NCBI GenBank assembly: GCA_963691775.1
Contig: OY829369.1
Span: 124,001-188,000, forward strand
Direction of reading: 5' to 3'
DNA length: 64,000 nt
Source: JAZBPO01 sp963691775
Lineage (GTDB): Bacteria; Pseudomonadota; Gammaproteobacteria; Pseudomonadales; Azotimanducaceae
The notes under the pieces are model-generated. The model did not search any database and was not told the origin of the DNA. It saw only the letters and a list, made by a program, of their open reading frames with translations. Of this stretch, positions 27,673 to 35,576 are shown in pieces. Both the position numbers and the translations under genes were made by a program. The first letter of the stretch is position 1. The number at the start of each line of letters is the position of its first letter.

Positions 27673-27731
27673 GCCGTCGTGGCGATCTTGGCCACTGGCG
27701 GTACCATCTGCGGCGATCAGGAGACACAACC

Positions 27732-28832
27732 ATGATTCTCGATCGACTCGATCCGTTACTCGAAGTATTCGAAGCCGGCACGGGCTGGGCCCTCAAGCCC
27801 GAAGGTGCATGCAAAGGAGAGGTCTACGTCCCGCTAGGCAGTGCACCCGGGGAAACCGTGGACGTCCCGGCCGTTGCCGAAAAGCTGGGCATGCCGCTCG
27901 TTCACGATGCCGACGCTCAGCTCTGGGCACTCGGTCCCGAGACCCTGGCCGGGCATGCCCTGTCCACCGTCGAGGTGCCCGCGATCACTCTCGAGGATGT
28001 AAGCGGCAACGCCTTCGAACTGTCGCGATTGCGTGGGCAGAAAATTCTCGTCTACGCCTGGGCGCCGTACTGAGGCTGCTCTGGCGACCTCCCCGTGTGG
28101 GCGGCACTGAGAGAAGAGTTCCACCCAAAAGGATTCGAACTGGTAACCGTCGGTCTTGATGTGCTCGGCGCCGAGGGCTGCAGAGCTTTCATCGAGGCGG
28201 CGAATCCCAGGCATCCGTCTTTGCTGGACCCGCACCATCAGCTCGCCGATCGCTTCGGCATCACCAACATTCCGCAGAGTATCTGGATCGACGAGTCGTT
28301 CAGGATTGTCCGTCCCCCGGAAGCGGCTCCTGCACCGCCGAAGCCGGATCGGGGCATCAATGTAGCGATGCCGGACGAGGTACCTGATCGCTTCCGCTTG
28401 ATGATGGAGGAAGCCGCCAAGATTCCGAGCAGTGGCGCGGAGTATCACAGCGCGCTACGGGACTGGGTGGAGAAGGGCTCGAACTCGCGCTTTGCGCTCG
28501 AGCCTGAGGAGGTGATCCGTCGCTCGGAACCTCGCGGACTGGGCGTGGCGGAGGGACACGCGCACTTCGAACTCGCCACGTGGCTCGAGGCACGGGGGAA
28601 TCATGCCGCGGCGGTCCCGCACTTTCGTCGCGCCCACGAACTCGTGCCGAACAGCTGGACCTTCCGTCGTCAGGCCTGGTCGCTGGAAACCGTGCCCGAA
28701 GCAGGTCCCCTTGCACGATTCTGGCAGGGTCCCAAGCCCGGGCAGGAGGCCGACTGGCCTTACGAGGGCGGTTGGCTGGAGGACATCCAGCGCGAGGGGG
28801 CCGAAAACTACAACGGCGGCTTCCAGCCCTGA
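27732..28832 (+). CDS. Thioredoxin-fold protein, probable selenoprotein (in-frame UGA at 28071-28073)
   Basis: Read through one TGA, the frame gives 366 residues. Residues 1-85 are a linker-like domain; 85-200 are a TlpA/redoxin-type thioredoxin fold: ILVYAWAPY-(TGA)-GCSGDLPVWAAL, then FELVTVGLDV and the cis-Pro loop GITNIPQSIWIDE. Related Cys proteins read WASWCGCRxDLP, so the TGA is at the first Cys of the C-G-C motif (residue 114), leaving Sec-Gly-Cys. The C-terminal 130 residues look like helical TPR-type repeats (HFELATWLEARGNHAAAVPH). A SECIS-like hairpin follows (28088-28104). ATG after AGGAGA. The alternative is a nonsense mutation or sequencing error from TGC/TGT; intact coding on both sides and the hairpin argue against it. 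Confidence 0.82.
28071..28073 (+). other. Putative selenocysteine codon (UGA)
   Basis: TGA within TAC-TGA-GGC-TGC, aligned with the first Cys of the CGC redox motif of related redoxins. The frame has no other stop from 27732 to 28830. Confidence 0.8.
28088..28104 (+). promoter_or_regulatory. SECIS-like hairpin of the thioredoxin-fold gene
   Basis: CCTCCC pairs with GGGCGG (five pairs, one T-C mismatch) around a 5-nt loop CGTGT. The stem begins 15 nt after the UGA; the loop's second base is G at +22. This fits the known bacterial SECIS rule (short stem, G within the first two loop bases, 16-37 nt from UGA). Energy was not computed. Confidence 0.7.
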
Positions 28833-28842
28833 GTCTGACGGC

Positions 28843-28869
28843 CGGACCCGACCCCGGGGGGCGGGTCCG
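28843..28869. terminator. Hairpin between the two convergent selenoprotein genes
   Basis: CGGACCCG pairs with CGGGTCCG over eight pairs, with a GC-rich inner part (CCCC/GGGG). It lies in the 45-nt gap between the two stop codons and could end transcription from both sides. Confidence 0.55.
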
Positions 28870-28877
28870 CGTGTCAC

Positions 28878-29363
28878 TTATGCGCCGAGCAGCTCTTCAA
28901 GCTCGGCGTCTATCTCCTCAGGCGTGACCGTTGGCGCATAGCGCTTTACGACCTTGCCATCGCCATCGACCAGGAACTTCGTGAAGTTCCAGGGGATATC
29001 CGGCTTGCCATCGTCTCCCGGCGCTTGTGCCGTGAGCCACTTATAAAGGTCACAGGCGCCGTCACCGTTCACCTCGATCTTCTCGAACATCGGAAAGGTC
29101 GCGGCGTACTTGGAGCGCGCGAATGCCGCGATCTCGGCGTTCGTACCCGGTTCCTGGGCACCGAACTGATTGCAGGGGAACGCGAGCACAACGGCACCAC
29201 GATCCTGGTACTTCTCATGCAGAGCACTCAACCCGGAGTACTGCGGCGTGAGACCTCAGCGGGAGGCGACGTTCACGATGACGCACACCTGCCCGGCAAA
29301 GGCGTCGAAGCTGACGGTATCGCCATCGATATCTGTCATGGTGATTTCGTGGAACTGGCTCAT
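28878..29363 (-). CDS. gpx: Glutathione peroxidase, probable selenoprotein (in-frame UGA at 29256-29258)
   Basis: Reduces H2O2 or lipid hydroperoxides with thiols. Through the TGA the frame gives 161 residues, the family length: MSQFHEITMTDIDGDTVSFD, VNVASR-(TGA)-GLTPQYSGL, FPCNQFGAQEPGTNAEI and IPWNFTKFLVDGDGKV. The TGA (residue 36) is exactly the catalytic Cys/Sec position; Gln66 and Trp125/Asn126 complete the catalytic tetrad. ATG follows GAGGAGAA. A SECIS-like hairpin follows the UGA. Without readthrough a caller would report only 117 residues from a TTG, lacking the active site. A Cys-to-stop mutation is the alternative. Confidence 0.88.
29223..29242 (-). promoter_or_regulatory. SECIS-like hairpin of gpx
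   Basis: On the mRNA, AGUACUC pairs with GAGUGCU (seven pairs including one G-U) around loop CGGGUU. The core 6-bp stem begins 15 nt after the UGA, and the second loop base, G, is at +22, the same geometry as the hairpin in the neighbouring thioredoxin-fold gene. Confidence 0.75.
29256..29258 (-). other. Putative selenocysteine codon (UGA) of gpx
   Basis: TGA between CGC and GGT within NVASR-x-GLT, the invariant glutathione peroxidase active site that carries Sec or Cys. No other in-frame stop between 29363 and 28881. Confidence 0.86.
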
Positions 29364-29545
29364 CACGTTCTCCTCTTCAAAGCGCCCAGTGTGTCTGCCC
29401 GGGCCGCTGGGGCCAAGCTCTGAACGTGGCGCAGTCGCTCTTCGGGGCGCTGCTGCCGGACGTCTCGATGTGTAGCGGTGGCGAAGACCCGCGCACAGCT
29501 GGGAGGCGTGCCAGGCAGCACGCCAGGGAAATGCCGGGCTCAGGG

Positions 29546-30481
29546 TCAGCAGTCCGACTGCAGCGCTTCCAGATAGGGCTGGGCATTCCAGCCGGGCCAA
29601 CGCGCCCGCGTGCGCGCAATCGTGCGCTGCGTCCAAAACGGATCGCCCGGAGCGGGAACGCCGAGGCAGGCGAGCTGTTCCGGCGTGGCGTGATCGAAGA
29701 TCAAGTGCCAGGGCTTGGTGAATGAGAATGGCCAGGCGCTCCAGCCGATCATGTCGTTGCCCGCCGCCTTGAAGCTCGCCGTCAGCGTGTAGCGACATGC
29801 ACCCGGCGCCCAGAGGTTCGTACCACGGTGATAGACATCAATGCCGTACGCGAAGATCGAGCCCGCCGGGGCTGCGCCGGAGCGCTCGTGTGCGCTCAGG
29901 GGGCCTTGCGCTTCAGGGGCCGCGAACGGGTCTCGCTCACCGTCGAATAGCGCGTCGGAAGCGGTCTGCGGTACGTAGTGAATCGCCCCGTGCGCATCCG
30001 TAACGTCGGTGAAGTAGATCATGACGTTGAGGGTGCGCAGCCGCGCATCGTCAGACGGGACGGTCAACGTGTGGTTCTTGAAGTCACAGTGGAAGGTCTG
30101 GTCGAAATCGGCTTCACCCGTGAACTTGGCCCAGGAATGCGCCTGATAGAGATGCACCTGTTCGACGCCGAGCGCGGCGCGCGCAAGATCGATGAGCGCT
30201 GGGTGAAGACCGATGAGATTGAGGGCTGGGGAACTGTTGAAGGGCGCGTCGTCGAAATTGCGAAACTGATCGCGGCTGAAAACGCCGATCTGTCCATCGA
30301 CCTTGTCGTTGCGCACGGTGCCCGAGACCGGCCGTCGATCCCCGTACAGCGCTTCCATGTCGGCTCGACACGCTTCTGTTTCTTCCGGGGTGAAGAAGCC
30401 CTCGATGAGGACAGCGCCATCCTCGCGCCAGGTCTCGAGCTGCGCAGTCGTGAAGCGCAGCGGCCGCTGCGAGGGCTTCAT
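29546..30481 (-). CDS. Phytanoyl-CoA dioxygenase (PhyH) family oxygenase
   Basis: Fe(II)/2-oxoglutarate-dependent hydroxylase. 311 residues with the iron triad His131-x-Asp133 (FHCDFKNH) and His218 (DVYHRGTNL), plus the 2-oxoglutarate-binding Arg in CRYTLTASF. It begins with FTTAQLETWREDGAVLIEGF, a common PhyH start. It follows the CYP153-type P450 on the same strand, 86 nt downstream behind a hairpin. Substrate unknown; hydroxylation of a lipid or alkyl compound is inference. Confidence 0.88.
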   Translation of the reverse strand: MKPSQRPLRFTTAQLETWREDGAVLIEGFFTPEETEACRADMEALYGDRRPVSGTVRNDKVDGQIGVFSRDQFRNFDDAPFNSSPALNLIGLHPALIDLARAALGVEQVHLYQAHSWAKFTGEADFDQTFHCDFKNHTLTVPSDDARLRTLNVMIYFTDVTDAHGAIHYVPQTASDALFDGERDPFAAPEAQGPLSAHERSGAAPAGSIFAYGIDVYHRGTNLWAPGACRYTLTASFKAAGNDMIGWSAWPFSFTKPWHLIFDHATPEQLACLGVPAPGDPFWTQRTIARTRARWPGWNAQPYLEALQSDC

Positions 30482-30532
30482 CGCAAGTTCCTGCGGTGGC
30501 GGAAGCGGAGGGCGATAGTGGCAGGGGCCAAC

Positions 30533-30560
30533 GCGGGCGGCCAGAGCGCTGGCCGCCCGC
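30533..30560 (-). terminator. Strong hairpin after the P450 gene
   Basis: Perfect 12-bp stem GCGGGCGGCCAG/CTGGCCGCCCGC with an AGCG (minus strand CGCT) tetraloop, 7 nt past the P450 stop. No U-run; may terminate or protect the 3' end. Confidence 0.6.
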
Positions 30561-30567
30561 GATGCGG

Positions 30568-31833
30568 TCAGACGTGCAGCTTCACGGGTAGGTGGCTGTA
30601 GCCCTTCACGAATGCGGACAGCGACCGGGTTGGCTCCGCAAGCACTTCGATATGGCTGAAGCGCTTCATGATCTCTTCCCAGATGATGCGCAATTGCATC
30701 TCCCCGAGACGATTGCCCATGCAGCGGTGGATGCCATAGCCGAAGGAAACGTGGCTTCGCGCGTTGGGGCGATCGATGATGAGGCGGTCGGGGTCCTCGA
30801 ACTGCGCCGAATCACGATTGCCCGAGACGTACCACATGACGACCTTGTCACCCTTCTTTATCAGCTGCCCATTGACCTCATGGTCCTCGAGGGCCCGCCG
30901 GCGCATGTGCGCAAGCGGCGTCTGCCAGCGAATCACTTCCGAGACCATATTGGGGATGAGGCTGTGGTCCGCTTTCAGCTTCGCGTATTCCTCCGGGAAC
31001 TTGTTCAGCGCGTACACGCCGCCGGTGATCGAATTCCGCGTCGTGTCATTGCCGCCGACGATCAACAGGATCAGATTGCCGAGGTATTCCAGTGGGCGCT
31101 CGTGCATGTCCCGGGTGGCTTCGCCGTGCGCGAGCATCGAGATGAGATCGTTGCCGGGCTCTGCGTTGACGCGCTCGTTCCAAAGCCTCGTGAAGTATTC
31201 GAGGCATTCGATGAGCTCGGCGCGACGCTGCTCTTCGGATTCGATGATGCCGGATTCGGGGCTCGCGGTTGCCACGTCGGACCAGCGCGTCAGCTTGCGA
31301 CGGTCCTCGAAAGGGAAGTCGAAGATCGTGGCGAGCATCTGGGTGGTGAGCTCGATCGAAACATGTTCGACCCAGTTGAATTCCTCGCCGATCGGCAGGG
31401 CGTCGAGAATCGTGCCCGCACGCTCGCGTATCAGCGGCTCCATGAGGGACAGATTGCGGGGGGACACGACGCCCTGCACTGTCTTGCGCTGGACATCGTG
31501 CTTAGGCGGATCCATGGCGATGAACATCGGCAGCGTGAAGTCCTCGTCCTGGTCACCGATCGTTATGCCGGTTTCGGAGGAGAAGATCTTGTGATGCGTA
31601 TCGACGTACATGATGTCGTCGTAGCGAGTGATCGACCAGTAGGGACCGAACTCGCTCTCCGGGCAGTAGTGCACGGGCGCCTCGTTCCTGAGCCGCTCGA
31701 ACCAGGGATAGATGACGTCCTCCTGGAACAGCCGGCCCTGTGCGACGTTGATCGCGTCCAGAGGCAACGTGTATGGGTCAATGTCGACGGGATTCGATTC
31801 GGCCGGGCTCGGTACGACGGGCGCTTCGCTCAT
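30568..31833 (-). CDS. Cytochrome P450, CYP153 family (alkane/fatty-acid terminal hydroxylase)
   Basis: 421 residues. Heme ligand Cys371 in FGYGIHRCMGNRLGE; I-helix LIVGGNDTTRNSI; ExxR as EVIR in VSEVIRWQTPLAHMRRRA. Long runs match what is known of CYP153 enzymes: PMFIAMDPPKHDVQRKTVQG, FDFPFEDRRKLTRWSDVATA, VMWYVSGNRD, KGYSHLPV. CYP153s omega-hydroxylate n-alkanes or fatty acids with a ferredoxin and its reductase, and neither partner lies next to it. ATG at 31833 (MSEAPVV) chosen over one 13 codons earlier because it follows GAGGAAGG (read on the minus strand AGAGGAAGGTTCA). Confidence 0.93.
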   Translation of the reverse strand: MSEAPVVPSPAESNPVDIDPYTLPLDAINVAQGRLFQEDVIYPWFERLRNEAPVHYCPESEFGPYWSITRYDDIMYVDTHHKIFSSETGITIGDQDEDFTLPMFIAMDPPKHDVQRKTVQGVVSPRNLSLMEPLIRERAGTILDALPIGEEFNWVEHVSIELTTQMLATIFDFPFEDRRKLTRWSDVATASPESGIIESEEQRRAELIECLEYFTRLWNERVNAEPGNDLISMLAHGEATRDMHERPLEYLGNLILLIVGGNDTTRNSITGGVYALNKFPEEYAKLKADHSLIPNMVSEVIRWQTPLAHMRRRALEDHEVNGQLIKKGDKVVMWYVSGNRDSAQFEDPDRLIIDRPNARSHVSFGYGIHRCMGNRLGEMQLRIIWEEIMKRFSHIEVLAEPTRSLSAFVKGYSHLPVKLHV

Positions 31834-31978
31834 TGAACCTTCCTCTGTTGGGGCGGTGGGTCGGATCCGCAAAAGGTGAGCCGTGGCTCATGATTGATGA
31901 ACGATCGCCCCGGCACTGAATCCTGTCAATGTTCTCCGTCGGCTCTGAGGGGAAAAGATCCGCGCGGCGGGATGTCGC

Positions 31979-33409
31979 TCAGGCGCCCGCGAAGGTCCCC
32001 AGAATCAGGAATCCGAGCACTGCGAGGAGACCTGCGAGGAGGGCGTAGGGCAGCTGCGTTCGGACGTGATCGATGTGGTCGGTCGCAGCCGCCATCGAGG
32101 CAACCACAGTCGTATCGCTGATTGGGCTTGCATGGTCCCCGAAGACGCCACCGGAAAGCGCGGCCGCCAGGAAGAGCGCCGGCGAGAGTCCCAGCTCGAG
32201 TGCCATGGGGATAGCAATCGGGATGGTTATGGCAAAAGTGCCCCAGCTCGACCCGATCGAGAAGGCCGTGAACGCCGCAGCCACGAAAACCAGCGCGGGC
32301 AGCGCGAAGCTCGGAAAGGCGTCGCTGATCACCTGCGCGAGAAATGGCCCGGTGCCCAGAGCACGGGTTGCATCGCCAAGTGCAAGCGCGAGCAAGAGAA
32401 TGATTGCTACCGGTAACAGCGCCCCTGCGCCGCGCAACGATATCTGCATCAGACTGTCCATCCGCTCTCCCGCTCGGAGGGCTAGCACCCAAGCAAGGGT
32501 GAGGCCCGCGCATACGGCCCAAAGCACGGAGGTCGAGCCCGAACCGGCCGTCATGTCACCGTCTCCCGTGAGCCATAGCCCCATCGGCACGCCAAGGACG
32601 AGCAGTACGATCGGCCATACCATGAAGCCGGCGCGGGCCGGGTCACCCTCTTCATCGGCGCTCGCCATCACCGCGGGATCTACCATCGGGGTAGCGCCGC
32701 TGCGCAGGACTTCGCCGCGGCGCGCGCGCTCCTCTGCCGCACGCATCGGGCCGGGCAGCAGATCGAACTGGATGCTAGCCGCGGCGAGCAGCACCGCGGC
32801 GATGGCGTACAGATTCATGGGAATGGCTGCGAGGAAGATGCCAACGGGGTCCGAGACCTCCGTACCCCCGAGCAGTCCGAGGTTGAATGCCCCCCAGGCA
32901 TTCAGGGGAATCAGGATGCAGATCGGCGCTGAGGTTGCGTCGATGAGGTACGCGAGGCGCTCCCGAGAGAGTCGGAAACGATCGAACAGCGGTCGCGAGA
33001 CCGCTCCGGCCACGAGCAGCGTCAGATTCGACTCGATGAAGACGACGATGCCGACCCACCAGGCGAGCCACTGTGCACGTCGAGGCCCATCAACCCAGCG
33101 GCGACCTATGAGCCACGCAACGAAGCCGCGCACCCCACCCGTGTGCTCCATCACGGCAATGAGCGCACCGATCACGAGCGCAAAGCCGATGACCCTGGCG
33201 TCGCCGGGATCCGCAAGCACGGCAACGATGCCATCCAGGCCATCAGCGAGCGCCGTGAACGGGTTCCCGGAACCGATCAGGCCGTAACCGAGCCAGATCC
33301 CCGCAAGCAAGGACAGGATGACCTGGCGCGAAACAATGGCCAGGCCGATCGCCAGGATCGGTGGCAGCACTGAAGTCCAGTCGGCGTCGGTCATCGTCGT
33401 CATCCCCAC
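31979..33409 (-). CDS. NhaC-type Na+/H+ antiporter family transporter
   Basis: 476 residues with about eleven hydrophobic segments. The C-terminal region GGVFGDHASPISDTTVVASM and the FSIGSSWGTFAI segment are typical of the NhaC superfamily. Several near ATGs exist at the 5' end (33409, 33403, 33394). It sits upstream of the P450 with a 145-nt gap. Members exchange Na+/H+ or take up amino and organic acids, so the substrate is open. Confidence 0.87.
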   Translation of the reverse strand: MGMTTMTDADWTSVLPPILAIGLAIVSRQVILSLLAGIWLGYGLIGSGNPFTALADGLDGIVAVLADPGDARVIGFALVIGALIAVMEHTGGVRGFVAWLIGRRWVDGPRRAQWLAWWVGIVVFIESNLTLLVAGAVSRPLFDRFRLSRERLAYLIDATSAPICILIPLNAWGAFNLGLLGGTEVSDPVGIFLAAIPMNLYAIAAVLLAAASIQFDLLPGPMRAAEERARRGEVLRSGATPMVDPAVMASADEEGDPARAGFMVWPIVLLVLGVPMGLWLTGDGDMTAGSGSTSVLWAVCAGLTLAWVLALRAGERMDSLMQISLRGAGALLPVAIILLLALALGDATRALGTGPFLAQVISDAFPSFALPALVFVAAAFTAFSIGSSWGTFAITIPIAIPMALELGLSPALFLAAALSGGVFGDHASPISDTTVVASMAAATDHIDHVRTQLPYALLAGLLAVLGFLILGTFAGA

Positions 33410-33560
33410 AGCAGAATCGTGTTTCTAGCAGAGGCCGACGAGGTCGTCGCGTCACGGATGGTTTTGCGAGGCGCAGCGGCCGTGCAAGGAGCAGTGCGCA
33501 TCGAGTATTTTCACGCTCCGGTGCAGGCTCATGCACAACGTCAACGAGGGGGAAAGCAGG

Positions 33561-35504
33561 ATGGTCAAGCTCTCCGACCGCTTCGATTCCTGGCAAACGC
33601 TGGACGCCGACCGGGCCCAGCTCGGAGCAGCACTCGAAGCGGCCAACATACCTGCGCTGATGGCTGCCATGGTTCACGTGAGCGGCGATGCATCGATCAT
33701 CCGCGCGGGCATTCGACCCTCTGGCGATTTCTTCGGAGATGCGAATGGGGGCATCAGCGATGCCGACCAGGCGACCGTTCGCGCACAGGCCCTCGACATG
33801 CTCGAAGCCTATCGTGATCGTGGATGCGCGCTGCCGCCGGCACCATCGAGCGCCGTTGTACGCGAACTGATGGAGTTCCTGACGGGCCAGACGCTGCCGG
33901 ACGACTATGAGCGCTTCCTGCTCAGCGAACTGGCGCTCGATGGCCGTGATGCCTACTGGCAGCCAGGTCTCGAGACGCTGGACGACAGCGCCAAGGCAGA
34001 CTTCAAGGTCATCGTTGTGGGCGCCGGCATGTCGGGCCTGCTTGCGGCCTATCGTCTTCGCCAGGCGGGCATGGACTACGAGATCGTCGAGAAGAACGAT
34101 GACGTCGGCGGCACCTGGCTGGAAAACATCTACCCCGGCTGTCGCGTGGACAGCCCCAACCACACCTACTCCTATTCCTTCGCACCCAATGACTGGCCGC
34201 AGCATTTCTCCGCTCAGCCCGTGCTGCTCGACTACTTCCGGACATGTGCGGACCAGATGGCGATACGCGACCGAATCCGGTTCGGAACGGAGGTCGTGCG
34301 GTCGACCTGGGACGAAGCAGGCAAGCAGTGGCGCATGACGGTCCGCACGAAAGGGGGCGCGGAGGAAGTCCTGAGCGCAAACGCGATCATAAGCGCAACC
34401 GGACAGCTGAATCGGCCGCGCCTCCCGGACCTCCCGGGCCGGGAGCGATTCGCGGGCCCAAGCTGGCACTCGGCGCAGTGGAACTCGGAGATCGATCTTG
34501 CAGGCAAGCGCGTCGGGGTCATCGGCACCGGCGCAAGCGCTTTCCAGTTCGTGCCACGGATCGCGAACGCTGCAGAAAAGGTCACCGTGTTCCAACGCAC
34601 CCCGCCGTGGGTAAGTCCGCGGGAGGAGTACCAGGAGGAGATCACTGCGGAGAAGCACTGGCTCCTGAACCACATTCCGTTCTACGCGAAGTGGTTCCGC
34701 CTGTTCATGTTCTGGCGCACCTCCGAGGGCATCCTTTCCATGGTCCGCAGGGAAGCAGCCTTCGAAGATCGAGACGATGCGGTAAGCGAGGCCAACGACA
34801 CGCTGCGGGCCCTGCTGACGGAGTACATGAAAGGGCAGCTGGGTGATCGGGAAGATCTGATCGAGAAATGCACGCCCGACTATCCACCTGCCGGAAAGCG
34901 GATGCTCGTTGACGACGGAACCTGGTTCAGAGCCTTGCTGCGCGATGACGTCGAATTGCTCACCGACCCGATCCGAGAAGTCACCGAGACTGGCCTCGTC
35001 ACGGAAGACGGAACGACGCACGAGTTCGACGTACTGATCTACGGCACCGGCTTCCATGCCTCGAAGATCGCCTGGCCAATGGAATTCGTGGGGCAGGGTG
35101 GCCGCGAGCTGCAGACAGATTGGGACGGAGATCCGCGCGCCTATCTCGGCATCACGATCCCGGGATACCCGAATCTCTTCCTCATGTACGGACCGAACAC
35201 CAACATCGTGGTCAACGGTTCGATCGTGTTCTTCAGCGAATGCGAGATGCGCTACATCCTTGGCTGCCTGGAGCAACTGATCGATGGGGGCCACGCGAGC
35301 ATCGAGTGTCGCCAGGACGTGCATGACGCCTATAACGCGGAAATCGATGCAGGGAACCTCACGATGGCCTGGGGCGCTCCGAACGTGAGCAGCTGGTACA
35401 AGAACGCGAAAGGGCGCGTGACCCAGAACTGGCCGTTCACGCTCGTCGAGTACTGGAGGCGCACCGAACGGCCGCTTCCGGAGGACTTCCACTTCCGCGG
35501 CTGA
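33561..35504 (+). CDS. Baeyer-Villiger-type flavin monooxygenase (HAPMO-like)
   Basis: FAD/NADPH monooxygenase that turns ketones into esters or lactones. 647 residues: about 145 residues of N-terminal extension as in 4-hydroxyacetophenone monooxygenase, then the FAD Rossmann motif VIVVGAGMSGLLAAYRL, the BVMO fingerprint region FAGPSWHSAQWN, the NADPH motif GVIGTGASAFQFVP and DVLIYGTGFHASK. The ATG at 33561 follows GAGGGGG; another lies at 33531. Divergent from the NhaC-like gene. Substrate not predictable. Confidence 0.92.
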   Translation: MVKLSDRFDSWQTLDADRAQLGAALEAANIPALMAAMVHVSGDASIIRAGIRPSGDFFGDANGGISDADQATVRAQALDMLEAYRDRGCALPPAPSSAVVRELMEFLTGQTLPDDYERFLLSELALDGRDAYWQPGLETLDDSAKADFKVIVVGAGMSGLLAAYRLRQAGMDYEIVEKNDDVGGTWLENIYPGCRVDSPNHTYSYSFAPNDWPQHFSAQPVLLDYFRTCADQMAIRDRIRFGTEVVRSTWDEAGKQWRMTVRTKGGAEEVLSANAIISATGQLNRPRLPDLPGRERFAGPSWHSAQWNSEIDLAGKRVGVIGTGASAFQFVPRIANAAEKVTVFQRTPPWVSPREEYQEEITAEKHWLLNHIPFYAKWFRLFMFWRTSEGILSMVRREAAFEDRDDAVSEANDTLRALLTEYMKGQLGDREDLIEKCTPDYPPAGKRMLVDDGTWFRALLRDDVELLTDPIREVTETGLVTEDGTTHEFDVLIYGTGFHASKIAWPMEFVGQGGRELQTDWDGDPRAYLGITIPGYPNLFLMYGPNTNIVVNGSIVFFSECEMRYILGCLEQLIDGGHASIECRQDVHDAYNAEIDAGNLTMAWGAPNVSSWYKNAKGRVTQNWPFTLVEYWRRTERPLPEDFHFRG

Positions 35505-35576
35505 ATACCGGCAGGGAGGGCGTAAACGCCGGCAAATCTGTAGCATTCGGCGCCTTCGATCTCCGAGGAGAGCGCC

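Noticed and set aside
28071..29258. Reading the two in-frame TGAs as pseudogene or frameshift signs
   Set aside because: Both frames remain intact with strong homology on both sides, both stops are at catalytic residues and both have matching hairpins; a chance origin is less likely than selenocysteine, though not excluded.
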